In this document: positions 1 to 11,572 of the stretch, in pieces
Layout of the letters: each line of letters opens with the position of its first letter
How positions within the stretch are numbered: the stretch's first letter is position 1
Notes under the pieces: model-generated
Told to the model about the DNA's origin: nothing
Seen by the model: the letters and a program-made list of their open reading frames with translations, nothing else
The model's database searches: none
Made by a program: the position numbers and the translations under genes
NCBI RefSeq assembly: GCF_027579695.1
Contig: NC_083577.1
Span: 65,783,741 to 65,847,740 of the forward strand
Source: Neoarius graeffei
Taxonomy: Eukaryota; Chordata; Actinopteri; Siluriformes; Ariidae
Direction of reading: 5' to 3'
DNA: 64,000 nucleotides

Positions 1-349
1 TTCCTCCTGGGGGTGCCTGAACAGGTGCAGTGGTGTGTGCGTGTGTGTGTGTGTGTGTGCGCTGTTGTGTGTGATATTCTCCCATGAGTATGCCACACTC
101 AGAGAAATTTATGGTAGTCAATAAATTTTCATCCAAGCCCCATCATTATGGATTACTCATGCAAGAAATTAAGCCCAGGTGACACGTCAGACATTTATTT
201 GTTTAGTGGGAATAAACCGTTTCCTTCTCTAAAGAAATACATTGCAATGTGTAAGTCAAGGGATAGTGACTTTTTTTCCTTCAACTCAAGCGCACTGTGT
301 GTCTATATAAGTGTATATTTAACTGTGTTCAAACGTTTGACAGGTACAA
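1..349. other. Non-coding flank with GT microsatellite
   Basis: No gene seen. A (GT)n tract lies at about 37-58. The short open frames here have no recognisable domain and AT-rich composition. Confidence 0.6.
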
Positions 350-1576
350 TACACTAGTCCATCTCAAACAATTCAAATATCATGAAAGTTCATTTTTTCG
401 TAATTTAATTAAAACATTTAAACTTTCATATATTCTACATTCATTACACATAACGTGAAATATTTAAAGCCTTTTTTGTTTTAATTTTGATGATTATGGC
501 ATATAGCTCATGAAAATCAGAAATCCAGTATCTTAATTTATTAGAATATTTCCTAAGATCAATCAGAAAAAGGATTTACAATACAGAAACGTCAAACTTC
601 TGAAAATATGTTTGTTTATACACTCAATATTTGGTTGGGGCTCCTTTACCACAAATTACTGCATCAATGCAGCCTGGCAGGGAGGTGATCAGCCTGTGGC
701 ACTGCGGAGGTGTTATTGCTTTGATAGCAGCCTTCAGCTCGTCTGTATTTTTGGGTCGGGTGTTTCTCATCTTCCTCTTGACAATACCCCACAGATTCTC
801 TATGGGGTTCAGGTCTGGCGAGTTGGCTGGCCAATCAAACACAGTAATATCATGGTCAGCAAACCATTTGGTAGTAGTTTTGGCACTGTGGGCAGGTGCT
901 AAATCCTGCTGGAAAAGGAAATCAGCATGGAACATGTACTTTTATCTGAAAATAAGACTTTGGACCACTGAGCCACAGTCCAGTTCTTTCTGTCCTTAGC
1001 CCAGGTAATATGCTTCTGACATTGTCTCTGGTTCAGGAGTGGCTTTATCAGGGATGCGAAAGTTGTAGCCCCTTTCCTGAAGACGTCTGTGTGTGGTGGC
1101 TCTTGATGCACTGATGCCAGCCTCAGTTCACTCCTTGTGAAGCTCTTCCAAGCTCTTGAATCAATTTTTCTTGACAATCCTCTCAAGGCTGCAGTCATCC
1201 CTGTTGCTTGTGCACCTTTTCCAGCCACCCTTTTCAGCAACGACCTTCTCTAGCTTACCCTCCCTGTGAAGTGTGTCAGTGATCGTCTTCTGGACAACAG
1301 TCAAGTCAGCAGTCTTCCCCATGATTGTGGTTGTGGGTACTGAACTAGACTGAAAGATACATGGCATTTACACTGTTTTACTCAAACTCGAAGCGAAATA
1401 CTCTAATATTTTGAGATTTTTTTTGTATGCCATAATTATCAAAATTAAAATAGAAAAATGCTTAAAACGTTTCAGTTTACGTGTAATGAGTCTAGAATAT
1501 ATTAAATTTTCACTTTCTTAAATAACTGATAGAACATATTGATTTTTTCACGATATTCTAATAGTTTTAGATGTGA
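350..1576 (-). mobile_element. Degenerate Tc1-like transposon copy
   Basis: The left end begins CTAGTCCATCTCAAA and the right end reads as its imperfect inverted copy near 1550-1576. Both ends match the better-preserved relative at 45780-47367. The body carries a broken transposase on the minus strand. It lies downstream of IFIH1. Confidence 0.8.
624..1322 (-). pseudogene. Tc1-like transposase remnant
   Basis: The minus strand starts at [12 protein letters not shown], typical of the N-terminal helix-turn-helix region of this Tc1 group. It ends with [11 protein letters not shown], the block carrying the catalytic Glu, then a GKGAPTKY C-terminus. The middle is shifted between frames, and the segment carrying the first catalytic Asp is deleted compared with the copy at 46055-47098. 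This is a dead copy with no expected function. Confidence 0.8.
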
Positions 1577-1820
1577 ATTTTATCTTTATATAAAATCCAA
1601 TGTGCTACATTTGAAAAACAACAAAACATGCATGGACTAGTCATAATGGTTTGCTCCTCTTAGCTTTAATTATTGAAGGCAGACATGAACCAAGCCTTTC
1701 ACAGCAATGAAATAAAAACACTTTTACAGTGTAATTTCATTCACTTAAGTATCACAGGAAAAAATATTCCACATCATTAAGAACCTTAATTTTTTAAGAA
1801 AAGAAGTAACAGAAATCTTT
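1577..1820. other. AT-rich intergenic sequence
   Basis: Nothing recognisable between the Tc1 remnant and the probable IFIH1 polyadenylation signals. Confidence 0.5.
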
Positions 1821-1834
1821 TTTATTTATTTATT
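1821..1834 (-). terminator. Probable IFIH1 poly(A) signals
   Basis: On the minus strand three overlapping AATAAA hexamers occur here, about 560-575 nt after the IFIH1 stop. They would give a 3' UTR of about 0.6 kb (roughly 1800-2395) with no obvious mobile element inside. The AATAAATAAATAAA string also contains AU-rich (AUUUA-like) sequence. Transcript ends were not observed, so the site is inferred. Confidence 0.5.
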
Positions 1835-2395
1835 TTTTATTTTTGAATGAACCTGCACAATTCATTTGATAAATTCTGTCCAGCATAATCATACTTGAAC
1901 TGTAATAATATAACATTCTTTCAGGGATTTACAGGGAACAACAGGAACCAGTATTTGTTTCTATGACACCAAGAAAATAAATAATAGTAAGCTGTTGCTT
2001 ACAGTGCAGGAACATCCATGAATGGCACTTGTCAAGAAAAAAAAAGTCATCACTCTCATGGAAGCAGTCAAAACAGCCATAAAATTGTGTTAATTAGTAA
2101 ATTGATCATCATTAAAATGTAAAATATTTTTAGAGCAACTAAAAGAGATGACAACACTGTCTATGAGAATCTTTGAGCCTCCTGTGCCTCCCTTTCAGCA
2201 ACGTGTGCAATATGGAGAATCACTGATTACTAACCAGATGTGTAAAGTTTTTCATGGTGTGAATGCAGCGATAACAAACTTTCATATTTTTATGACAATC
2301 ATTATTTCATTGGCACAATGTACAGTCCAGTCTGTTCACAACTAGCTGTCAGTAAGTAAAGTGAGATGAGCACTGTTTTGCTTTTTTACGCTGAT

Positions 2396-2587
2396 TTAGT
2401 CCGTCTCTGTATCGTCGTCTGAGTTTTGTGTAACGACATGGTTAGCGTAGTCAAACGCAGGGAACCTGATGGGCAGCTCATTCCACTTTCTGAATACCTT
2501 ATTCTTTGAATTGTACGTCACCACAAAGTTTTTGATGTGGAGGCATGGACATTCAATGCTTTTATAAAGCATCAGAGAGCCCCAATG
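2396..2587 (-). CDS. IFIH1: IFIH1 exon 16 (C-terminal domain end, stop)
   Basis: Residues 947-1009 plus the TAA stop. The acceptor is a good pyrimidine tract ending GTTGCAG, phase 0. The peptide starts [10 protein letters not shown] and contains IKNFVV and [10 protein letters not shown], conserved in the RNA-binding C-terminal domain of MDA5. It ends in an acidic tail (NSDDDTETD) like the acidic end of mammalian MDA5. Confidence 0.95.
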   Translation of the reverse strand, partial: HWGSLMLYKSIECPCLHIKNFVVTYNSKNKVFRKWNELPIRFPAFDYANHVVTQNSDDDTETD

Positions 2588-5500
2588 CTGCAACGAGACA
2601 AAAAACAAACAAGCAAACAAACAAAAAACCATCATGTTCAGTCAAAGCATATATAACTCGCCTGCAAAGCCATGTTCAACAGAACATAAAAAAATGTTAC
2701 ATTCAAATTTACATGGACTTAGATTTTAGGCAAATATATATGGTTCAAACTATATGTGGTGATTAAACTAAGGACAATACTGAACTAAGATTAGTTACCT
2801 GCCATTAAGTTAAGATACATGAAGACATATCGGTATGAAGAAATTCAGGTAAAATATGCTTAATTATTATACATACAGGACACTTTTTCGATGGAATAAA
2901 AACATGTATTCTATTCCCTTCTAGCGGGTTTCTTTCATTTGGTTTGATAGCATGCAATATTGTTAGCATATCGCTTATCCTACATGTATTACATCACTCT
3001 GCCCAATGGAGAATAAGCATTGAATAGTTTACGATATTGCATGGTTGTCAAGACAACATGACGTCACACGTCGGAGAAGTAAAACTTCCACGCTAGCGAG
3101 CGACTGTGACAATTTGTAAACAAACATGGCCGCCAGGTTTGCTTTGTTAAATATGGAAGATTTTGAGAGAATTTTGAAAGAGAAAGACACATTGAACACC
3201 CCAAAGGAATGTGTATGTATAATAATAATAATAATAATATTGGCTGGCTTTTTTTTTTGTGGTATATCAGATATATTCCATTCAGCTACTCGTCTTCGAC
3301 TCGTTCAGTATCATGCGAGCTGAGTGGAATATATCTGATATACCACTCAATGCCAGCCAATATTATTTAAATAGTAAATACTCATAAAACCTGTGCCCAC
3401 TAATCACTCTAAAATTCCTAGTGTACCAAAATATAATTTATTTTTAAAGCACGCTTAAAAAGTACTAAATTTGAACATAATGCAAAAGACATACCTGTCC
3501 ACATTTTTTACATGCTATAATTCCATTTGCCTCATAGTCCAGTAGTCTCTCCTGCAGGGCCATGTTCTCTTTGACAGTGAACAGCTTTCTAGAATCAAGA
3601 AGAATATCACTGCCCTCATGATAATGATCATGATTATCACCATTATCATCATATGCATATATTATCAACTGCAGTTGCACTGTTACAATAAAACATGACC
3701 AGCCTTTTTCTCCCCCCAAATATAGAGGTACCTGAATGCTTCAGTCACGTTGACATGATGCATCTTCTCAATGATCTCAATGTCTTCTCCAGAGCACACA
3801 GATACATCACACCTCCTGCAGGTTAGCTTCACTTTGCTGGGGTCCTCCTTCATCATGCCCATCTTATCCTTCTTTTTCATCTTCACACGCTGCTCCATGA
3901 TAGCCTGCAGCTGGTTCTCTTTTATCTGAACACAACATGGCCACTATCAACTACAATTTTCCTTCATGCTGTCTACAGGCAGTGTCAGGCCTCGAGCTGG
4001 AAATGAATCTAAACTGGACATCCTATCAACTGCACAAATAATGATTGAAAATTTTCAAAAAAAAATGAAATCGTTAGTGACTCTTACTTTCTTTTCATAC
4101 TCTTCATGGCTCAGATTGCACACCCTGGTGATAGCTCTGCTCATCATTTTCTCCCTGTATTCATTCACACTTTCCCTTTCTGCTACGCCTGATCCGGACT
4201 CCTCCACCACTGTGTAACTGCTGTCTTCTGCTCTTCCTCTGCCTCGAGCCTGCAAGACAAAACACAAATTACTTCCTTAAGGCACATTCAATTCATCTGA
4301 GTTGAATTCATCTGAGTTGGCACATTCAATTCATCTAACACACCACCTACTATAGTGTGTTTATGTATATTTAACAGTTATTCTATGAAATCGAGTCGTA
4401 CATGAGCTGATCGCTGACAAGGCGCGTAGCACCAAGTTGGCCATAAGCCATGTACAACAAGATTGAGTGGAATAACTGTTTTATTCTATCCACATTCACT
4501 GTATTTTGAGAAACAGAGCATTTTTATTTTTTGCAAATTCAATAAATAAAAACTTGATACAAAATGTCAGACAAAATCATTTCTGCTTAGAATGTAAACA
4601 AATGACGGTAGCAATGTGTGAAAAATGCTATAATAATAATTCTTGAAAAAAGTTCTTACCATCAAATACTTTTATTCCATATTTTGTTGCTTTTTTGTGT
4701 ATTTTTTGGAGATTTTTTTTCTTCTTCTTTAGGGTTTTTTTGGCAGTTGGCAAACCAACTTAAAGGTGCATTACTGCCACTGACTGGGCTGGAGTGTGGA
4801 ACAGGCGATATTAGAGGAAAAAACCCCACTATATTCTTTTAGCTATTTCTGTTTATTTTAAATACTTGATAATTTTTGGGGTTTTGTTTTTGAGTAGAGT
4901 TTTTATTTCATCTTCAGTTGATTCAGCAACACTCTCTGCCATTTTGTTTTTCTCTACTCACAGTATGTGAGCTGATGTCCTAGTAGTAGAGTAGCCAATC
5001 AGAGCGTGGGATTGCTCATATCCAGTGATTGTGGATAGAATAATAACACTTATTTTGTTCTTGTGTCTAATGAACTATGTCCTATGTCTATCATTAGATT
5101 TTAATGCCAGTTAATGCCATTTATAATAAGCTATATGTTGAGCATATTATTTATTTGCAGTACTGCTGTTTATTTGTGGAGATTCTTTTATGACACTGAA
5201 CCTATCCATGATTAATACCAGTGTTCTGTTTCTGATTACGATATGTTATATGATATGTTCTGTAATATATGTGGGATGGCCTGGGAAAATAATTCCTGAA
5301 AGAGATCTGCATCACAATCACAAGTCAAGTTACAATATTATGGTTACCCATAAAAGTGAAAAGGGAGAAACTGCATTTAGAAATTCCATTTCAACTCCAC
5401 AATTGATTAGGATTATGTCCATTTCACGGCATGTAGTTATCCAAAAACTTGATCAAAGGCTGACGTTCACTGTGTGCAAAAAGCACATTTAGGTTTTAGG

Positions 5501-8500
5501 CAGTGTTAGGCTGACTGACCATTTTTACCATGATTAAGACTGGAAACAATAAAAACGCTTTCCATGCTGATGTAGTGAAATTTATTTATCCGATGGCCTT
5601 TCCTAGTCAGCCACATATATGGCAGTCACATAAAATGCATTCATGATTTTTAGTTTTTAATAAGTATACAATTACAAACAGCTAAAAAATCAAACAGTGC
5701 TGCTTTCTGACCCAACACTAGTAAGAGAGGCAAAGCTAGCAAGGTGGCATTTACCTGAATCATAGCAATTTCGTTGGTTACCAAACAGTATCGGATGACG
5801 ACATTACACTGCTTAATATCAAGGCCCTCCTCTGCCACAGTGGTGGCTATCAGCAGATTGATCACTCCTTCACGAAACTTGTTCAGCACATCCCTCTGCT
5901 CTGCCTGCCATCACACACACACACAAAAATTTCAGGAAAATAATATATAGTTTATATATACCAAACTGGGGCGGCACGTCATCATCATCTCTTCCCACTC
6001 GGCACGGTCTCGGCCTTGGGGTGCTCCTGATATTTGCTCGATTGCAGGCAAACATCTATCAGTCGCTGTAAAGCTGCTTTGTCCATCATAGTTCTCCTGA
6101 TCTGTGTTTCATCAACTCCTAAAACTCTCTCAAGATACGTCCATTTCTCGTGGGATGTTCTAACGTCAAACAGGACCTGCTTCTGCAAGACATTACTGTC
6201 CATTCTACAGACATGTCCGATATACTTGACTTGCTGGTGCTGACAGAAATTACGAATGGGCAATGTTTGGGTCATTTCCCGTAGTTGTTCGTTAGATAGC
6301 TTGAAACTCCAGTCTACTTCACCTTGAAGCTGGACGTCACGACCTTTCTGGTTTGGAGCATTCTTTCTCTGAAACGCACCTTTGACCATCTTCCTAAGAA
6401 AACCATGCCACACAGTCTCGACTTTGCCCAACTCTTTCTCTGTTAGAGTCCATGCCTGAATGCTGTATAGTAACCTGGAGCGAACACATGTTGTCAGAAA
6501 GCTAATTCTTGTTGTTAGTTGTATTCTTCTATCTATAAGTACATGTTTCAAGTCATTCCATTTCTGGAAGGCAGATCTGGACCTGGCATACAGGAACTGA
6601 GAGGTGTCCATTTCATCATTTGAGATGGTATAGCCGAGGTATTTAAAATTTTGCACATTCTTGATTCTGTGGTCATTCACGGTTACCAAGCATTCCTGAT
6701 TCTTGATCTCATCTTCTACGTGGAAGACCATTGTCTCGGTTTTACTGTATGACATCTGCAATCCAAACCGTGTATAGGTTTGATCATATATTTCGAGGAT
6801 GCGCTTCAGTTCCTGGACAGAGTTAGCAAAAATGGCCTCATCATCTGCATACAGGAGTTCTGTAACATGAGTAATACTGGATTGAGGGGACTTCCTACGA
6901 TATTCCCTTGGTGACACTTCATTAGGTATGCAGTATTCTATTTTAAATCCTGCTTCTGGGTGCTTCTTCAGAACCTCACTCCGTGCTATTCGTACAACAA
7001 AGTCCATGTATATGTTGAAAATAATGGGGGACTCCAGGGATCCTTGATGGCATCCTACCAACGTCTCAAAGAAATGTGTGCTTCCTTTAATACAGGCTTT
7101 TGTGCCAATGTATAATGCATGTAATACAGAAACCACGTGAGGACATTTGAGTCGGATCTCTAAGCACCTGAACAGAGCATCTCTTGGAATCCAATCGTAC
7201 GCTGCTTTAAGATCCACAAAGGCTATGTAGACTGGGGTTTTGGACTTCCTTGTATTCTCAATCAGTTGACGTAAAATGAATATAGCATCAGATGTTGATC
7301 TATTCGCTCGGAAGCCAAATTGTGATGGCAACAAGACATGTTCGTAAGCTTCCCTAATCCTTTCAACAACAATCCCAGATAGCACCTTGGAGACTGTTGC
7401 AACTATACTCAGCCCTCTATAATTATCCATGGGTGATTTGAGACTCCTTTTGTACAGACAGGTTATGCTGGCTCTCAACCACTGGGATGGTACTTAGAGA
7501 CATGACCATATCATTCCAATCAGAAGCGTGATGTATTTTATTAAACCCATGGACATCGTATATTTAAGTTGTTCTGCATACACCTTGTCCCCTGGCATCT
7601 GCCATTCTTAAGTCGCTTCATGTTATTCTTAACTTCTGTATCATCGGGTATCAGAACGCTTCTCAGGAAGGTCATCAGGCAGTAGTATGTGTGGATATTT
7701 CTCCGGTTCTTCCAGTTCAGGTTGGGGCTCATACACTTGGCTGCTAAAGTGTGCACAAAAGTGTTTCTCTAATTTCAGTGGTGGCATTAATAGATTATTG
7801 CTCTGTGAGAGTGATGTATGTTGTTTCATTAATCTGAATTCCTCCTCTGTGTCCCGTTGTTGACTAGCATAATTCAGCTGGTCTGCCTTAGCTTTGAAAA
7901 AGGCATTTTTCAGTTGTGTGCGAAGCTTTCTCAGTTCATAAGATAGCGATTTTTTTTCTTCACTGGGTCTTTTTCTGTCTGATGTCTGTGAGTGAGTTCC
8001 CGATAAGCATCGTTTGTCCACGGTTTGTCAATTCCCATCTTAGTCTTCGGGGGTATTGTCTCCTTCGATGCCTGCTGGATGGCATTTATTACCAATTATT
8101 CCATCTCATCTAGCTGCAAGGAGCTTGGGTCATCAATTAGAATTCGATCAAGTCTCGCACTATATGAAGCTTGAATTTCGGGATCGCTTCTTAGTTTTCA
8201 AATGTCTGGGTATGAGGGGGGTGTTTTCCTTTGTCCGAAGATCTTTTTCACCTGTTTTCTTGTTGGAAAAACAGCCTGCATAAAACTATGCAATGGTCAG
8301 ATTCAAATATCTGACTTTGCATTGGGTACATACGACAGTTCGTGGTCGCACGTTTAACATACCAGTCAGCCATTATGTAGTCGAGCCAGTGTTTATAGCC
8401 AAGATTGGAATAGAATGACCATCTGTGTTCATCTGATCTTGTCGCGAACATTGTATTCAAAAGGTAGAGTTTGTTGCTTTCTGCAGTATCGATCAGCTTG

Positions 8501-9824
8501 ACGCCATTAAAGCTTGTTGGATCCTTATCATTATATGGCCCTACTCCTCTCCAGTATCCCTGATTGCAGTCTTCTCCAATGGTGGCATTGAAGTCACCAG
8601 CAATGACATTTTTAAACGATGGATGGTCTACATGGTGGTGTAGTGGTTAGCACTGTTGCCTCACAGCAAGAAGGTCCTGGGTTCAAGCCCAGCTGCCGAC
8701 GAGGGCCTTTCTGTGTGGAGTTTGCATGTTCTCCCCGTGTCTGCGTGAGTTTCCTCTGGGTGCTCTGGTTTCCCCCAAAGACATGCAGGTTAGGTTAATT
8801 GGTGGCTCTAAATTGACCGTAGGTGTGAATGTGAGTGTGAATGGTTGTTTGTCTCTATCTGTCAGCCCTGCGATAACCTAGCGACTTGTCCAGGGTGTAC
8901 CCCGCCTCTCGCCCATAGTCAGCTGGGATAGGCTCCAGCCTGCCTGCGACCCTGTAGAACAGGATAAGCGGCTACAGATTATGGCTGGATGGATACCAAA
9001 ACTATTTTCACTAGCTATGTAAGGGCAATAATTTCTCAACTTCTGTGGTTTACCACGTAATACATTATATAATAGCAATTATATCCATCCATCCATTATC
9101 TGTAATCGCTTATCCTGTGCAGGGTCGCGGGCAAGCTGGAGCCTATCCCAGCTGACTGTGGGCGAGAGGCAGGGTACACCCTGGACAAGTCACCAGATCA
9201 TCACAGGGCTGACACATAGAGACAAAAAAACATTCACACTCACACCTACAGTCAATTTAGAGCCACCAATTAAGCTAACCTGCATGTCTTTGGACTGTGG
9301 GGGAAACCAGAACACCCGGAGGAAACCCACACAGACACGGGGAGAACATGCAAACTCCACACAGAAAGGCCCCCGTCGGCCACTGGGTTCAAACCCAGAA
9401 CCTTCTTGCTGTGAGGTGACAGCACTAACCACTACACCATCGTGCAAAATAGCAATTATATATGAACCTTAATTGATGAGATGGTGCTTTCCTAAGACAA
9501 GAATTTAAATGACAATAAATTGATTGTCATTGATATTCTGACAAAAGTAACTTACTGCTGTCATTGGTTTGACCACACTCTGATCTCCACCACCAATCAA
9601 GTGGCTTGCTCTGACACCAGCGTCCTCAAACTTTGGGTTTTCATGAATCCACTGGCTAAGAGCTATGGCACTGAGGCGAGTCTTGGTGAAGATAATTCCT
9701 CTGGCTTCAGTTCTGGTGGTGTATTCCTCCAAGATGAGTGTCCTCAGCTGAGCTAGACTATTATTTTCATACTGTGGGTTTTTCATCAGCTCCTGAAGAT
9801 GCTCTTTTTTAGCTGTTGATTATC

Positions 9825-9869
<45 letters not shown>

Positions 9870-11534
9870 TAGAAGATTTCAAAGCCTGAAGGTAATCAGC
9901 AACACATTTAGTGTTGTATTCTAGCTTTAAATTCTTGCTTGGCTAACTATGAGTCAGAAGAAATAGCGTGTTGAAAACATTGTGAAAGAAAGTGAACATA
10001 TTTATCAGATCATTGTGCACTACGACCTGGCGACTTGTCCAGGGTGTACCCCGCCTTTCGCCCGTAGTCAGCTGGGATAGGCTCCAGCTTGCCTGCGACC
10101 CTGTAGAAGGATAAAGCGGCTAGAGATAATGAGATGAGATGAGATGAGATTGTGCACTACATGGCAGGCAGTGTTGTAATACCTTTAAATAATTTGAAGA
10201 GAAATCGTTCCGTGTCAGTGATCTGAATGGTGTCCTCATCATCAGGGGTAAATTTCTTCTTGAGCTCTTCATTGTAGTACTTGTCGAGGAAGCTGAAAGC
10301 ATCACGCATGCGGATGGTGTTGCTCTGGTAGAGAGCCTCGTTGTACTGACGCAGATGCTCTGCACAAACCCGCACTGTCTGATTGTCTTCTTTAGCAGCT
10401 GACAACATGAAACACAGTTATATAGCATCACAACTACTATTAACACCATTGTGAACAGTATTTGTATTCATACTGCTATTTAAAAGGGCATTATTACTAC
10501 TCCCTATTTATAATGTATGACATGGTAATTTTTGTTAGTTATCTGATAGATTATCCAGAAGATCTGAAGATCATATAGAGCTCCAGTTTGGGATTTTATC
10601 CATTTTGATGTGGGGACATGGTTGAGCATCAATTACAGATGAAAGGAAGGCGGGTTGACCTGGCAGGTAACAGCAGGTTCAAACCACATGTGTTGCAATA
10701 ACCCTAAACTTTGGAGTATCAGAAGGAGTTTTTCTTTGTCATTGTTATCTCTTTGTAGCTTATTAGGAATCTAGATTTCTCCAAAGCAGCTTTTTGAACA
10801 ATGTCTATTGTTAAAAGCTCTATACAAATAAAATTGAATAAAAGTTGAATGTTATCTTACTACTAAATACTAAAGTATGTGCTGCTGATTTAAATGGGAG
10901 AGAACAGAACATTTGATAGACAAACAAAACAACATCAACAAAAAAAGAAAACCAAATAACAACTAACTAGGCCAACAAAACACCCTGCCCACTTCATAAG
11001 AATGCCACTGTGTAACACTGTAAAAAGCAGTTCTATTTCACTTTTGGCCAGATTTCCCCAATTTGGTTGTTTCACGATACAAGAATTTTTTAATCTGCAG
11101 GAGACTTGGAGGACTGCTCAACTCAGAGGCTCATGTTTTTTAACAGAGCCATCCTTGTAGGCTTGTCTCATACAAGCTTTAGGCAGGAAGACTCGTGCTC
11201 TCAAACCCATGCCAGGCTTCTTAGTGCCTCCTGTGTATCTTATGGCAGGAGCCCTAAACATGACTCCCCATCATTCTAGAAGGGTAAGGCCAGCGGTGAG
11301 ACAGTTTATAGCCAAAAACATCAGCCACTGTGTAGCGACTACATCAAATCATTGGATCCTCATTAGTGATGCAGTCAAGACCACCTAAACCAAGATAAAG
11401 TCATGACCAAGACCAGAGTATATAGAGACTGAGACAAGGCCACAACTTTGAGGGGTTGAGACCAAGTCAAGACCAAAACCAAAGCAGGGTGAGACCGAGT
11501 CGAGACCAGGACCAGACCAGTGGGTGTGAAAGGG

Positions 11535-11572
<38 letters not shown>

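Larger units (their letters stand above)
5950..8625 (-). mobile_element. Decayed non-LTR retrotransposon (LINE)
   Basis: On the minus strand an endonuclease segment (about 8640-8250) precedes a reverse transcriptase. The endonuclease includes [16 protein letters not shown] sequence and ESDHCIVLC, the SDH catalytic block. The 3' end is about 50 bp from the exon 12 acceptor of IFIH1. Frameshifts near 7480, 7640 and 8020-8250 make it inactive. The C-terminal LGHV-type motif (KYIGHVCRM) suggests an RTE-like or related clade; the clade is not certain. Confidence 0.8.

Noticed and set aside
148-357. 69-codon frame near the window start
   Set aside because: No domain, no splice partner, adjacent to a transposon end.
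8627-8700. Functional tRNA gene
   Set aside because: A and B boxes are present but no cloverleaf with acceptor stem closes; it is the head of a SINE.
9158-9472. Open frames of 60-130 codons in both strands of the SINEs (here and at about 20 other places)
   Set aside because: They translate the tRNA-like head and conserved body of the SINE (recurring [10 protein letters not shown].. or [16 protein letters not shown].. peptides). The element is not protein-coding.
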